DNA of 64,000 bases from Aptenodytes patagonicus (GCF_965638725.1 NC_134962.1:5277501-5341500); one strand, 5' to 3'; numbered from the stretch's first letter, positions 1-15,455 are shown. A program made the numbers and translations. Notes: generated by a model not told the origin, from the sequence alone.

Positions 1-3000
1 ATACATCACGTGCTGTTTAACACTGACATGAAATCCTTCATCTTCAGGCATGCAAATTTCCTGCAGATACATGATCTAGTTTATGTGTGTGCACACTAAA
101 AACTGAAAATAGTTGAGTCACTGTTCACAAAAATTCATTCAAAAAGCTGAAGAAAAAAAATCTCCACTGCCAATTTCCTGTCCTAACAACAATTTCTGAT
201 TCCTAACATTTATTTAGCCTGTGTTATAGTACTAGCAGTATGAAGTCCACTACCAATGAAAAAAAATCTTTGCACTAAAGGACATCAAAAGGCATCTTTG
301 CTCTGGGATTCCATATTTCCCTTAAGCTACTTGCAGTGGCCTTGCAGATTACAGGCAACTAACAGTGTGGGAACCTGTCATCTAGTCCATTCTCCTCTTC
401 TGATGATCAGGTATATTTTGACCATTCTTACCAGAGGCATTTTAAAGTATTCAAAGATGATCATTCCACTGTATCCTTCAGCAATCTGTTCCCATACTAA
501 CATTAGAAAACTGTCCCTTTTCATTCTCCCTTGATGAAAGTGAAATGATACACTGCTTGTCCTAGTCTCCATAGACAGGGAGAACAATTCAGTGGTTACA
601 TACCTGAAAAGCGTTGCCGTCCTCATCTCTCCTTCAGTCTTCTCTTTTCTTCAGCAAACCAGTCCAGGTGCTTTGTTCACACCTACTGCCATTTTTGTCC
701 CTGTCCTTGGGTGTCTCTTCATTTTATCAACAGCTTTCCAAAAGCATGAATTTTAGATCCAGAGATAATATACTTGAGCTGAAGCATTAGCACTGGTTGG
801 AAATAAATAATTGCTACCTGTGTTTTAACAAAATTGTGTTTATTTTATATTTTTCTGTAATAACATGACCTTATTGACTGCCACGTAGTTTATGGTCCAC
901 TGTAACTCCCACAAACCTTCTGCATTATGATGCCTGTTATATACTTTTCTGACTACAATACTTAGCAATTATTTTATTGGATTTCATCTTATATTTGTCT
1001 TGCATCTGACTGGCCAATCATACATGGAAAATCTCAGCCTCAAGCTGAAAAGCTGTATGATATATGACTTTGAATTTGCATTCCATACCTCTTAATAATT
1101 TCCTATTAGAATAATACTTAAAATAAAATTTAAATATTAAATGCTAATAGAAAGTGTTACAACTTATTTGGTGGAATGTGGCTCATTGACCTAGTTAGTT
1201 TTATATCAGTGTCAATATATGTGGGATGTTTAAACATCATTATACTGTATTCCTGTTGAAACTTCTCCATTTATTGCTGTGGTAATACATTTGGCACAAG
1301 GGACATATATAATGCTAACATTTCTATGATATACATACCCAATAAAAGCTTTTTCAATTTCATTATTTTGACAGGCGGATTCCATTAATACATCCACAAC
1401 AATCATGTTCCTTTTCTTCAAAATCTGAGAGAAGAGATTATTAAAAATTACAGACAATACCCCTATACACTTAATCTCTCCAAATTCACTTTACAATTGC
1501 TGTCAACATCAATAATGTCAGACAGTATAATCAGGTTTGTATGAAACATCAGAACTTGGATATTCTCCAAAAGGGATTTCTTTCCCCACCTAACTGGGTT
1601 TTTTTTTCAGTCAGAAAAAGATGCTCCCAAATGCCTGTGGAGAAGATATGTGCTGTATGATAGCCAGGTTGCAGCTCCTTCATCTCATCCCATTCTCCAT
1701 ACTTACCTTTGGTCCACCTTTCCATTTCAAAAACCATGTCATAAATAATGAGAGGAATAGGTCTTCCAATACCAAAGAAGCTTTTCTTTAGGAGAGGAGA
1801 GCACTTAGAGAATCAATGTACCTTCTTCTTCAGCTGTCATAGGTTGCATGCGAGTAGCCAGAAGTACAAGGCTACTAGCCAGCGGGGAAATTACTTAAGA
1901 GTTTGTTGAGAACTCATTTGTTTGCGCCGCTGGTTTACTCCTCAATATAAGATGGAAGTTAAAATAATTTCTGGGGACAAATAATATGGCAAGTAATTTT
2001 TTTCCTAGTTTTAGTATGGATTTTAAAGAATGCTTGTTGCACTGTTATTAGGCTTTGTATTTACAGTGCATGAAAAGCATTCTCATCACCGACAAGTATG
2101 CTGCATGTCCAGCTGCTCTAGTGGCATTCTTAAACACAGTTAAAGCTGGTAGAATTCAGCTCTCACTAATTTTGATACACGGAGCAATTGAATTCTTTTG
2201 AAAATCCACATTTTCATTAAGACCTTATGGGAAAAAAAAAATCATATTATCTTCATGTACATTGCTCTTAAATCAAACTATGCCTACTGGTTTAATCTTT
2301 ATTTTTATTGATAGTAGCTTTTCAATATAAGTATCAAGTCTCATTCTGACCAACCCTGTATGCAACATTTATAAAATCAGTTTCTGTCATGACTTTGTAC
2401 AAAACAGCTGTGTGCACCCATTTTCATACCAGGCTTATCAGTTTATCCATCAAACAAAATGCAATTTAGTTTTTCCATTAGGTTCCTGGAAAGTCAAGCT
2501 AAATGTGAGCAACTGGAGTTTGTTACTGGTCTCTGGTACGTTTTTCCAACAATTTTATGAGTTATCAGGCAAAGATTACTAAGATACAGAGGTATTTGTA
2601 TCTTAAATCAAAAGTGGTTCAAACTGGGAAGTGGCTTATACACTGCTAAATGTTGTCTGTACAAGTTTCCAACAGCTTGTTGTTAAGTAATGATTGTTTA
2701 ACAGCACCCACTTTATATTGAACAAAGGGCTTTTATCCTTTTATATTCTGGTATTGTCTATATTTATTGCAAGTATCTCTGGCAGAGGAGACATATAACA
2801 GAGAATGACTCTAATGTTTGAGCAATAATAGAACATCAATAGCATATATGTTTAATAAGTTTAACGTGAATGATGACCCCTAATCCCAGCACAGTCAGGG
2901 CTTCAGTCAGATAACCTGATTCCTCTTTTCTTAATGCCCAGTTTGTAAACCATGAGATAGATACATCAGATATATGCATATGGATATAGATCAAAAGGGT

Positions 3001-6000
3001 GACTGCACACGTTGACAGGACACTAATTAAATTGATCCACAGTTAGTGATTACCTATTCTGAGCTGTTAATTTTGCAAGTGATAAGATAGGCTGACTTCT
3101 TTTTTCTAATTAAAGAGGCACTGATACTATCTCCTCAAGACAGTGAGTGCCACCTACTGTACACTCACTGCCTCGGAACTGCCGAGAATTCATAACTTAA
3201 CATGAGTACACCTGAACAAAGAGAATACTCTGCAGTAATACAAAAAAGTGCTTCTTCATCAGAGCCAATGTCTTAGTTCTGACCTACAATATGTAAATCA
3301 TCTCATAGAACAGATAGAAAATAGACTGAAATTTCTATGCGAGTGTATGGAGATTTGGTAAGTAATGGTTCTTCCATCAGCTCTCCCACATGGTCATGTA
3401 AGTGTTTTAATAAATAGAGGTGAAGAGCTTCAGGGAATCCAAAAGCTGTGACTGTGACACCTCCCAGTACCAAGGCACTGGGGTTTTTTGCTAAAGGCAA
3501 AAAGATACGCTGTGGTCAAACCTTGATTAAGATCAGAAAGTAAAAGTACTGAAGCAGTTGACAGTGTTGATATTTAGAAAAATAAAACATGGTTATATTT
3601 CTGATAATCATGTCAGTGAACCAAAGCAGGAAAAAGAGATTATAAGGCACCTGTCAAAAATTCCTTACCAAGAGAAACTTCATGGGTAATTCTCAGAAAA
3701 TGTGCTTTGTGGGGGTTCAAGAAGCCCTTAAGTGACTGTGTGAAGACAAATACTAGAAGAATACTGTTAGGAGAAGCTGGATTTAATAATGTATTTAAGA
3801 TTCTGTAATATACCAGACAGAGCTATCATTTTGCATCCTTAGAAATAGCACTGTTGTCTCATGAAATAATACCGAGAGGGTTTCTTGACAAACTGTTACC
3901 AAAGAGGTTGTGCAAATGCACAGTGTTTTGCATGCAGTTCATTTTTCACAGCAAAAGGGTATCTACATGCCAAAAGGAGATAGGCATGACTTCTCTGATG
4001 GATGGGACAGGACAAAGTGATTCCAATCAAAAGGCAGAAATGCTGAAGTTTGACTAAAATCAAAACAAATTCAAGAAAGAAATTCTAGTCAGTCTATTGT
4101 CCTTTGAATTTCACTCCAGTGGGAGATTAGAAGCTGAAAATGTACTTCAAATGACTACACAGAAAACTTTGCAACTGTTCTACAGGAAGGATTTGCCTGT
4201 AAGCAAAAAGATACAGGTTTACATACCTTGCTTAGAGTCTGAGCCAATGACCATAGAATTAATAATTTTATTTTCTTATTTCAGAGACCTTTGGTTCAGA
4301 TAGTTGGCAGTAAAAAAGAAAAAAGTGAAATTAAGAAGTAAAAACAGTTCAAGGTCAAAAGATTTTACAAGTGATGAGCTAACACAATAGAGCTATGTAT
4401 ATTTAATACATATTGATCAGCATCTCATGAACAAAGGATTTAGGATGGATCCATACTTTATTGCAAACCTTTCTTTCAGCCTAATAGATTTTTGTGTTTA
4501 TAGGCCAGATTTGTAATTTAAGGGAAGGATGTACAAGAGGAGCCTAAAGGATGTAAGCACTCAGCTGTTTTTGAAGTTCAACGGCATTTGAGTGTCTGAC
4601 TCTCTCAGGCTCTATTATGAATTCTAACCGTAACTTATTGACAATAGTCTTTCAGTTCAGAAAGCACAAAATAACAGAATATTTACAATAACAGAATATT
4701 TGTTTTGTAGCCATAACAATAATCTAGTCGGCCTTCCAGGGACTATTTTGTGGTCAAAATCAGGATAATTGACACAATTTACCTTAGAGGAAAATCCAGC
4801 TTTGTGTATGTGGGAATGCTGACTTTACTATACATTTACAATCACAAGTTCCTGCCTAAAACATGTTATCGCCTGCTCCAGCTTCTCACATCCAAAAAAC
4901 TTTTCCCTCTTGTCTGCTCCCTGACCACATCTATTCAGCAGACCTTCAGCCCAGCCTGGAAATGCTTCCTCAGCATCTCTAACCTGGGCCTGATCCAAGG
5001 CCTCACAGACTTTATTCCCAGCTCCCTTTCCCCAGGAATTGATCTGATTCCAGAAAACACCCCAGTCCATCGTCTCACTGCTGCTGTCTGGCTCTGAGAG
5101 TCTAAATTACACGTTAGGAGATAAAACCAAGAGTTAGGCATGATGGAGATGGATCTGGAGTGTTAGGGAAAGATCCAGTTTGTCTTGTGGTCTTTATAGG
5201 TAGATTCTGCAGGAGCAAATTCAGATAAATGTCTGCATGTGCACAAAAGGGACTCTGCCTCTGCAGCTGAGCTACACTTGGTGTGAGGTCTGGAGAAAGG
5301 AGCAAACAGGGCTCAGAGACACATTCTGCTGTCCTGATGGTTGGGCTGGCCAAAGGCAGGGACAAATGCCTGTTTTACAATTCTTCACGTTAGATGAAGG
5401 ATATTAAACTTTATAGCTGTCATTGCATAACATTCCTTGACTACTAAAATGTCTGCTAAAAAGTGCGAAGAGACAGAGAGGAAATTGAATGCCTTTGCAA
5501 TAGGGCCAGAATAAGGATGGTGGTAGCTATTACAGGAATACTTATTAAGGTCTCTGAGTTGCTCTAGCAGCTCAACATATCCTTTTGACACAATGCCTAT
5601 AAACAGTGATTACTGCTTGACTGAGGGTGTGAGGAGGGAAATTCTAAGACAAAGTTAATTTACATCTTAAAAGAGTTTCCTCTTAAAAAACACACCATGG
5701 TAACAAAATTTCAGTATTGTAATGATTAATGTCACCACACTGTACTGACTCTACTGCCTCATAATTAAATAGAAGATATTCAGTTGTATAGCACTTCAAT
5801 ATGATAATGGTTTATGTATTAACTCATTCACCTTGCAATTTCTTGACCTATTTTTCATTTTTAGAGGCATGTAATGATGGAATGTATACAATAGCATAGA
5901 CTCTGAGAGCAGTCTCTGAGTAGTCATGGGGGAAGGAGAGGCACTGTTGCTATTGGCTTTACATAAGCCTTCCTGATAAACTGAAATCAAAACCTGGAAG

Positions 6001-8898
6001 TACATTTTCTGGGGACTTTCTAAGTATTCCAATCGAAGTAAGGGATTAGATACTTAATTCCCAGAATATGGTTCTAAAAATTTTCCATCAACCAAATGAC
6101 AGCTGAAAAGGAAAACTGGGAACTATGCTGTTCTTTTTATTGTGTATTGCCACTTGTTGATTGTAGGGGTTGCCTTCATCCAGTAAAACAGAGAAAACAC
6201 TTAAACTCCTGCTCAAACACCACCTCCCCCCTCCCCGTAATCCAGAAAGTGCAAAGAACGTAGTCTGCATTTTGGGCGTTAGACAAAATTCCCAATAATG
6301 ATGTTTCTCTGCCATGTTAAAACCACCTACGTTGAAAGATGTTGGGATTTTAAATCAGTAGATGTGTTTGTCTGGGGGTTTTGCCTGTTTTTGCCAATGT
6401 CTCACTCTGTGATGTTTGCCAAGTATCTTACATGAACTATTTGAACGCCTAAAGTTAACCATTGAAGTTCAACAAGATACTGAAATAAATCTCAGTGTTT
6501 CAGAGATGTTGAACTCCCCCACTCTCCATTCAAGTCAAGCACATGATTGTTTCACCCTCATCATGGTCTTGTTAGCAAATATCCAGCAACTTCATAGCAG
6601 GGTGTCAGTTTTCCTCCTCATTTCTGATATAACTAGCCTCTCTACATGAAAGCACAGACTATAAATAATATTGGGTCTTTAGCTTAAAAAATGCATATCC
6701 TGATGAATATTTATTCAGCACATTAAAAATATCATCCATGCCTTGCTTTCATTTGGCTCATAAACCTGAATACTGCAAAAAAACTAAAGACAATATTTAT
6801 TCAGCACATCAGCATAGCATCAGTTAAGGAAAACTTCATATTTCTGTTTAGGATACTTACATGCTTCCTATTACTGTCCTGTTAAAAGACTTCATAATCT
6901 TCATAAAGAGTCAAAAGTACTCTTCCATGTATGGAGTTGCTCTGGAGACACAGCACCTCTCTAGTACAATTATGTCTAGGTTTGCATTACATCCTTCCCA
7001 GTACAGTGCTCTGCTAACAGGCAATATTAAGCCTTTTTAGCTTTAGTGTTGGGTCACTCCAGAATTCTTCATTCTTGTTCATTCCAGTTTGGATTTGAAG
7101 AGATGCTGGTTTATACTGTGATTTCTAAGAATATCTGAATAAGAAGTTGCACAGATTCTACAGTCCAAGCTTTCTCAACTTCTGACATAATTGGGAAAGT
7201 TTATCTTGTTTTTCCAAATTCCATACGTTTGTCTCCTTTTGAATATATACTTTCCAAAATGTCCTCACTTCAACAAGACATATGGTAATGCTGGCATCTC
7301 TAAGTAGAATGTCCTGATCACAGTCATGGATACCCTGACCAAGAAATGTATGGGGCCCCATCCTCTCCATTTCCTTCATTTGATCGCACTGGCTTTACTA
7401 GAATCATTCTTGATTTTCCCTAACATAACAGAAAGAAGGATCAGGCACTGGAGTGAGAAATTCTTTCCACTGTAGATAGAAATAGGAATTCACTTGTCAC
7501 TACTGCTTTCAAATGAATTTCTAAATGAAAATACCTTTTATACTGTCAGTACTATAACACGGAGATGACAGGTTCTGTTGGTTTTCCATCAGTTACAGCC
7601 TGTGTCAGCAGCTTTTCAGGATCCAGAGTACACTCCAGTTTCTACACTAAAAGCCATTTCTTTATGTTGAATTTTTGCTAGGAACAACTGTGAGTGCTAG
7701 TGCCTTGTAATACATTTGGGGGGGGGGGGGGGTGTTCATATAAAAATCTGTAACATATTCTTTGGAAGATTTGTTGGTACAGCTTCCACAATCACCTTCT
7801 ATTCTTTTCCATCTCTTTTCTAAATGCAACTCGGTTAAATAGGTTGATGGTGTTTGTGTTAATCTAAGCAGCATTCTTGGCAACATGACAAGCTGAACTG
7901 GACTGAGTTTTTGTGGGTTTGTGATAGTCCTGGCCATAGCTGATGTTTCTTAAGCTAAATGTTTGAAAACAAAAACATGGATTTTTTAAAATGTGAGATT
8001 CCTATCTCTGGTTATGTAGAAGCTATTCTGGACAGGAGGCAAATATTACAGGATAAAAAATACCCTTTCACGGGTATTCCTGCAAAATATGTTGGAAAAA
8101 AATTCAAAAGCACAAATAGCGGTTCTGTGTCTGACTGTTAGTCCTTTTATTGTGGAAGCATCTTGGAGCCCTAATTAGGGACTAAAATCTCTTGGTTCAG
8201 GCTCTATCAAGGAATAAAAGATGACACCTGCCCATACAATATGTAGGCTAAGATTCATTGATGTTTGAATGGAGATCAGGAAGGATGGTCCAATGATGGT
8301 CTACAGTTCTGAAAGAAATAGGTATGTTTAATACTTTTTCTTCTCTTTTATATTAATATGCTCATCTTTTCTAATCCTAGAGATTTTGCCTTTATCGATT
8401 CCTTGGAATTAATTCAGAACTTAGAAATGTGACGCTTGCCTTGCCAGCTGTTTACAAATCTCCCTACATAACGGAACTATTGCATCTCAGAGCTGATTTG
8501 CAACAACTCTACTAACCCAGCTCTTGGCCTTTCATGAGGGGAGGCTTCAACTGTGACATTCTGTGGCGCTTTGCAAATGTCTAGAAAAAAAGATGTGAAT
8601 GCAGAGATCCTCAAGATCACTTTCAGCATCTGCGTAATCAGGATTTGACCCAAGGTGCAAGAAGGTTGCTTGTTTAATTGCATTTCTCTATGGTTTCACT
8701 TCTGGACAATAACCTTAGTGTTGCAGACAGCAGATTTCAAGTTAGTAAATTTCATACTAATCCCAAGTACACTTATATCGTCAAGAACTATGGTTTGACA
8801 CTATCAGATGTCTCCCTGAGCCATGATTTAGGCATTTAAAAACACTGAAGGAAGGGAGGGAAACTGATCTCCCCTAATTTTTGTTTCTTCTTTGAAGT
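1..8898. other. Gene-poor flank, no gene recognised
   Basis: AT-rich DNA downstream of the CDH26 homologue. The open frames are all short and overlap stops on both strands. None has a signal peptide, domain or splice context I recognise. A somewhat GC-richer patch at about 4,860-5,370 is open on both strands and may be a decayed repeat. A short direct repeat (AATATTTATTCAGCACAT) occurs at about 6,705 and 6,791. I see no RNA gene. Confidence 0.6.
7718..7732. repeat. Poly-G tract (15 G)
   Basis: Uninterrupted run of 15 G on the plus strand in otherwise AT-rich sequence. A simple homopolymer that is prone to length variation and to sequencing error. Confidence 0.9.
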
Positions 8899-9066
8899 AT
8901 AGAATCGTAGAATCATAGAATAGTTTGGGTTGGAAGGGACCTCTAAAGGTCATCTAGTCCAACCCCCCTGCCATGGGCAGGGACATCTTCAACCAAATCA
9001 GGTTGCTCAGAGCCCCGTCCAGCCTGACCTGGAATGTTTCCAGGGATGGGGCATCCACCACCTCTA
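8899..9066 (-). mobile_element. CR1 LINE 3' end fragment
   Basis: The plus strand reads ATAGAATCGTAGAATCATAG, followed by the GGTTGGAAGGGACCTCTAAA and CCAACCCCCCTGCCATGGGC blocks. This is the reverse complement of the avian CR1 3' region, ending in the octamer-type tail. The element is therefore on the minus strand and 5'-truncated to about 170 bp, as most CR1 copies are. The far edge (near 9,066) is where similarity to the remembered consensus stops. Confidence 0.93.
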
Positions 9067-12000
9067 TCTTTTCTGTTAATGGGATTTATAGGTTTGAGTA
9101 CTGAAAATAAATATTGGAATATGTAAATTGCTTATGTGGAAAGTTACATATTGATGGCCAGTTGCAAGCATAAATCCCCTTTTTGTGCTTGAAGTGTTCA
9201 TTTTCTGTTGTAAATGGATTCTCCCATATGCCCTATACTTTTAGAAATTATTTGAATAAAACCCTTTGGAAAAGAAAACAGAATGAAATGAGCTAGACAG
9301 AGTACAATACAGATACAAAAATACAGAGATATCTTTCTTATCAGTCATTGTTGCTGTCTCTTCATCGAAAGAAACAGTGGACAAATAGAAAGATTTCTAT
9401 ATAACAGACATAGGCTAATGCCAAAAAAATCATAAATATCTGCTTAAGATTTTCTTATTAGCCTCCTCAGATTCCTTTTTCTCAGTACTGCTGTGTAGCT
9501 ATCAAGTGGTACTTTCCTTGCATGATGCTGATGAGGAAAGGGCTATGTCTTAAGAAAGAAAACTCCTCTTCACTGACCATATCAAAAGATACATTTTTAT
9601 AAGTAGATTTGTTTTGAAATAGATTATTAGTAAGCCTTCCTTAGTTTTACTTCTTGGTACTGGAAGGTCAATAAGTGGCCTGCTTATGCCATCTTCTGGA
9701 TAATTACAGAACTGTCTTTACACAGGAAAAGCCTCTATCAAGAAGCATTAATAATTAGCAGTGCTTTGAAATAATTTGCTAATTGAATCCCTGAAGTAAT
9801 TTTCTTTCTTATTTTATAGAATTTAGAACAAACCAAAAACTATTGGATTATTAATAACGTATCATATTCAGCTATTACGAATAATCAGTAGATTGTACAA
9901 AAAAGGTCTTTGTAAGTGAGGTCCCAACAATATTGATACATTTAGTGAAGTTATGTTTTAAGAAAAAATACTTTTTTATACTGATATTTTACTAATGAGA
10001 CCCCCATTTTCTCAAAAGACTGGGCTTTCATCTCTTGGGGATAAGTAGAAAGAAGGAATAGATGTTAGTCATGTTGCATAGTATGTTCCTGGAGATAATT
10101 GTGCTGTGTGACACTCTGTTACTATTCTGATGCAAGTGGTAGAAGAACCTGCAAAGAGCAGATGATGTTGTATGAGCTTCTGGAAATTTTAGCTTTGCTA
10201 TTCTATTTATTCATTTAATCACTCTTGCCAAATCTCACATTGGGTAATTACATCTGTCTAGGGGACAGGGAAAAAGGCTGAAGGGCCTCCACTGTCTTCT
10301 GTAGCCTCGGTTTGCCTCGTTTGCCATAGTATAGAATGGTTATCTTGCAAACTGGGGTTTTCTGCAGCATCCTCAGCACGAGAGAGGTGGCACAGGCAGA
10401 GCAGAAGAAACGTGGAGATTTGTCCTTCAGAGTAAAACATGTTTTGTAAGTTTGAGTTTCAGTTCACACCTCATAGGGCAACTGGAAATAGTAGACTCCT
10501 AGCGCAACTGTTAAGCAAAACGAAGTCAGCATCTGAAATATTAAATATTTAAGTTTTTCAAGTGCCTTCTGTTTCTTGAGAAATGTACCAGTCCCTGGGA
10601 AATGTGCATTCAGGATAGAATTAAGTAATTACAGTAGACATGGTGAATTATGTTATTCTAGACATCAGGAAAGTATCCTGGTCAGATCCAGGTCAATGTG
10701 CCATGTTTCACTAACAGGGTTAGCACAGGAGAGTAGAGATTTCCATTTTGAAGACTTCTCATCACTTTTGAAAAGTGGGAAGTAATGGGAGTGTGAAGAG
10801 CAGAAATGGCACAGGGAAGTGATGGTACAGCATCTGCTTGCCTGTGCTTTGCATGTGTCTTTCCTCACTTTTCCCCAATCGCCAGCTCTCTCATCCAAGT
10901 GCAATTACAGGCTAAAATGGAAAGCCACACTGGAATGGCAGAATTCTCTCATTATTCTCAGTCTTCAGCATCAGCACGTGTTAAGAAAGAAAAAGTCCAT
11001 TTGCAGTTTCTTTGAAGGTGATAGTGGCTTTTGAACTGAGTTGAGAAACTTTGCCACTGCCACAAGTGCTACAAGGTCTGTTCCCTGCTTGCTCTCAGGA
11101 AACCTTGAGAAAAGTCCCCAGCTTGGCCTGTGGGTTTTTTTTAAAACACTAACCCAACACACTGTTACTAAGTGTTTAATTATTAGGACTGTGAACTACA
11201 ACGCCACCTAAGGCATTAATAGAAGGAACTAATTATAGCCCACTCAGCACGTGGTTTACCCTTCACTTATAAAATCTCTTGTCATTTATTTGTCCTTTAA
11301 ATGACTTCTTGTAATACCTTAATCAGGACAAATGGATCCTTCAGAAGGGATAAAATGACCCCAAACTGGCACAGAAAGATTTGATTAAAACTTATACTCC
11401 TTCTGTGGCAGCCTAAAGATCCCAGGGGATCTGCCATTGCTCAGCAGAGTAGAGGAAATAGCAGACAGGGAAAATGCTTTCTGTCTGAGACAAAAAGATT
11501 TTATTGCTAACATGCTGACATCCACTCTCTGTAGGACCATCCTATGATCAGTCTTCTTGTTTCCTTTAAAACTCAGTGTCAGAAGTTTGGTTCCACTGTG
11601 ATTAATTTCCCCTTTACTGAGTGTGTGTCATTTACTTTTAAGTAAGATTTTTATAAATGAGGCAAAACAAAGACAGAGATGAAGATTGTGCAGAGATAAA
11701 CATTTGTGCTGCTGGGACTCCCACTGACTTGGGCACAGCAGGGGCCAGAAGTAATGGGGATTCACAGGCATCATGATTAGACCTCTCACTGTGAACAGGT
11801 AATTGAAACACTATAGCCCATCACCAGCATTTACAAAACAGCAAGCCATGAAGGTACTTAGTTTAGAGCAGACCCTGAACAAACCAGAGGCTTCATGCAC
11901 TCCCTCTGCCATTACGTATGAGAAAAGCATAAGCTGAGGCCATCGATAATATATACTTGTGTTTGCACGGACAGCACTCCTCTGACACCAGCCCTGGCGT

Positions 12001-14295
12001 CGTCCCCTGAGCAACGGCTATTTCTGTGCGGTTCTGTGGGCGATGCACGAGCTGTCTGCCTGGCACGAGGTACAAGTAGAGGGGCCTTGGGAAGAACTAT
12101 GGCAAATTGCCTCAACTAAAGGTCCAGTCTCTCAGCCCAGGTTTGCTGCGAGGCACTGGCGGAGCAGGGGTATGTGTCAGGCAGGGAGCTCGCATCAACC
12201 TTCATGTGAACATTTGAAAGCTCCCTCAGTGACTGGGAGCCTGATGGTTCGCTGTCACCCTCAGCAGAGACAGGGTAACAGCAGTTTTGAGGCCCAAAGC
12301 TTGATGGGGATATCATCGTAATATTCAGTGTGTTGTGTGGCACAAGTAAGCATGCTGCCTCCAGACACTTACCTCTTTGTCTCCTGAGGTAGACCTCAGC
12401 CTCACATGATTAAGAGCCGTTTACTGACTAGCTTCCTGCAATAGTGTCTTTAAAGTGTGATTGATGCAAATGTGTGATGTACATGAGAAATGCTCTGATT
12501 TATGCCTCATTTTCACTACTTATTAATCATTGTGTCCCATGGCAGCCTCTAAATAAACCTTTTTGGCTGTAGTAATGTCATAGTGAAGGTATACCTCATT
12601 AGCCTGGGCCTCCCTACTGCCAAACTCCACTAAGAAGTTACTTGTGTCTCAAGCAGATGTTTCTAGTTTTTAAGACAATGGGAGATTAATAAACTACTTT
12701 AGGTTTCCTCCACTCCCATTTGAGAAGAAATGTCAACTCAAACCTTATGCACAGATGGAGAAAGAAGTAATTGTCATATGGAGCTGAGACACAGACCTAC
12801 AACGCTAGACTTTCTGGATCCTCTGTTGAGTTTTGCTGTTGTCCAGACACCCCCAGTTGATGCATGACAGATTACCTGTCTGTATTTTGGCAGCAGGAAT
12901 CATAACAGTTTTCAGCAGTTTGCATGGTTATTTAGGTGTTTGTAGCATGCTTTGTCATTCCTACATAAAAGTACTCATTCCTATTAAAAGGCACATAGTG
13001 ATATTTAAAATATTAGAACAATAATTCAAATGAACTGAACACCTCATTATGCACTTACATGGTATATACAGCTACCATAGTTAGATAAAAAGATCAACAA
13101 TGTGATCATTAATGGGAGTTCAAGTGTCACATCACCAAATTTGTGATTGCAAATCCGTAGTGAGAAAAAGGAGGAATATTTTTTGTCCAGGTAATTGCAT
13201 AAATGACAGGCCTTGACAGGAATTATGACTATAATGATACTTCAATGATTACAGTGCCAAAAGGGCATTCTGAAAATCTAGATCCATTCTGCAAGTCTCT
13301 CTTTGACTATGGGAGCTGACTTGCGATTTCTGTGCATCAGTCCCTTATCTGTAAAATGAAAGTTTTAATTATTTGTTACTTCCATCACTGTTTGCTCCAA
13401 GACTGTATTTTGTACTGTTTTGATATGACCGTAGCAGAGTGCATATTCCTCAGGTCTGGTCAAAAAGAATGGTGTAAAAAGCTGCTGCAAAGGTCAACAT
13501 TATTGGTGAAAGGCAAGATATACATGGAGCACAATGGGCAAGTGCCGTTCCTTAGTTTGCTGCAAGCTCTGTGTGACTGTGGTCAACCAAGGAGCTCTTT
13601 CAGCCTTAATTTCTGCTCTTTAAAGTGTAAACACTACATCGTTACCTCACAATGATGCTGGGAAGCTGTATTAGCTTAGTGTGTATAAGTCTCCTAAATC
13701 CTTGAAGACACTGAAATAATGAATGTTACTACCTGTATGGGCACATCGTATGTGATTGTAAGAACCTCCAGGGAACGTTCTCATTTGCTATGCAATAGCT
13801 TTTCATTAAAACAGTTCTTTTTTTTCCACGCAAGAGAGAGAGAGAGAGCTTTTTCTGGCAGTAGCAACGGTGGATCTGATCACATCTCATGTTTTGGTAT
13901 TTGTAAGCATGGTATCCTGTAGACCCAACACAAATTTACACAAACAATAAACACACAGAATACTTTCATTGTTATTTTTAATCTTGTATAATTTTCAGAG
14001 GAAGTAGGAAAACACAGCACAGTTCTAATCTTACCAATATGGTTATAATTTGCAATGAAAAAGTCATCTTGGTCATTAGCAGTGCTGCTAAATCACTGCC
14101 ATGATTTGAAGTCTTCTATGTGGAATTATAAGTTAAGGACAGTTTATCAGAGTAGTGATTTATTGTGTAAATACATCCTGCTGCTGGCATTTAGGAAAAC
14201 TTAGCTGCCTGCCACGCAGCCAAATTCTTTTATCACACTTGACTGAAGTTTCCAGCCTTGAATTATTAGTTAATAACATCTGAGCAAAAGCATAA
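9067..14295. other. Intergenic, no gene recognised
   Basis: No credible exon, RNA gene or full element seen. A short (GA)n run lies near 13,832-13,849. Small overlapping frames around 10.6-11.0 kb and 11.8-12.3 kb have no features that distinguish them from chance. Confidence 0.55.
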
Positions 14296-14301
14296 TTTAT
14301 T
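14296..14301 (-). terminator. Candidate poly(A) signal for CDH26
   Basis: TTTATT on the plus strand is AATAAA on the minus strand. It is the first canonical hexamer I find downstream of the CDH26 stop codon, which would give a 3' UTR of about 1.15 kb. A second copy lies at 14,159-14,164. Positional inference only. Confidence 0.3.
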
Positions 14302-15455
14302 GTTTATGTAAACTTTCAAACAGAAGAACAGTGCCTTAGATACCAGACTTAGTGCTTGCCTTAGGCAAAGCATTTTTCTTTTAGCACAGAATTGTAATAG
14401 AACAGAAGCAAGAATGGTGACTAATTCCATCTCTTACTGCCTGTATAACTTACCTAATGGCAGAATACTATCTTCTGAGCTATTCTTTCCTCATTCATGT
14501 ATTATAACACCTATAGCCACCATGCTATAACTGAGCATAGGTCAATTGCACACATTCAGACATGCACAAATCACAAAATTTAGAAGTAACACATCTGTGG
14601 TTTCCATACAGAGAAACGTGATACCATCCTTTCTTTATCATGTCATCTGTTTTATCAATGGTGCTTGAGGAAACCCATGAATTTCTTCATCACAGTCACT
14701 TGTAGCTAATTTAGAGAAGGTAGTTATTTGAATGAAAGGAATAACCATACCTTGTCCTCCGTCAACAATTTCTTAGCATTTAGAGTATTTACGATATTGT
14801 AATAATACTAAGGGCCACCAGATGCCAGCATAAGCATGCAAACACTAAATAAGCACCTGTTTTATGCTAAAAGGCAAGGACGGTGCAGACCTCTCAGGTC
14901 ATTATGCGGTTACAGTCACACTAAGAGTAGAAGTGCACTTTCTCTTCGATGTTTCAGTGTCATATAGAAATAAAAGATTTGATCATCAAGTCAGATCCAC
15001 ATGGCACTGCACTAAAGTTAATCTTGGATTTAAAGAGACTTCTTACTGGAGAAAGGACTGTATCGCTGGCCTAGCTGGTAATTGCCTTCTCTGTTCAATA
15101 CTGGCTTATTTCCATATGGAACTTTGACTGGAATTTCTAGCCTAGTAGTTCTGGTTTTTTCCTTTGCATACTAAATTGAGGATCCTTAATATCAGATCTT
15201 CTATTTGTGTAAGTCTGCACAGAATATGCCAAAATCACTCCATCATCTCTGCAGAGCCACGTGGACCTTCCAGATAGGTCACGTTCTTGGCCACAGGCAT
15301 GCGAACAGTGTAGGCAGGAAGAATAAATGGCCAGGTACTCATGGTGCAAACATACCGCAACGCCTTCTGCCACAGGCAGTTCTTTTTTTCAGAATTTGTC
15401 AGTGCTTCTGCCAGAAGCCTTTGCAACACCATAAAGTAGTCACAGCCTTTTGAAA

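Noticed and set aside
4750-5097. 115-codon plus-strand frame with an 80-codon frame on the other strand
   Set aside because: GC-richer patch open on both strands, no domain, no splice context. Most likely a decayed repeat or chance.
10576-11162. Cluster of five overlapping open frames of 60-80 codons
   Set aside because: They conflict with each other on both strands and none resembles a known protein. Expected by chance.
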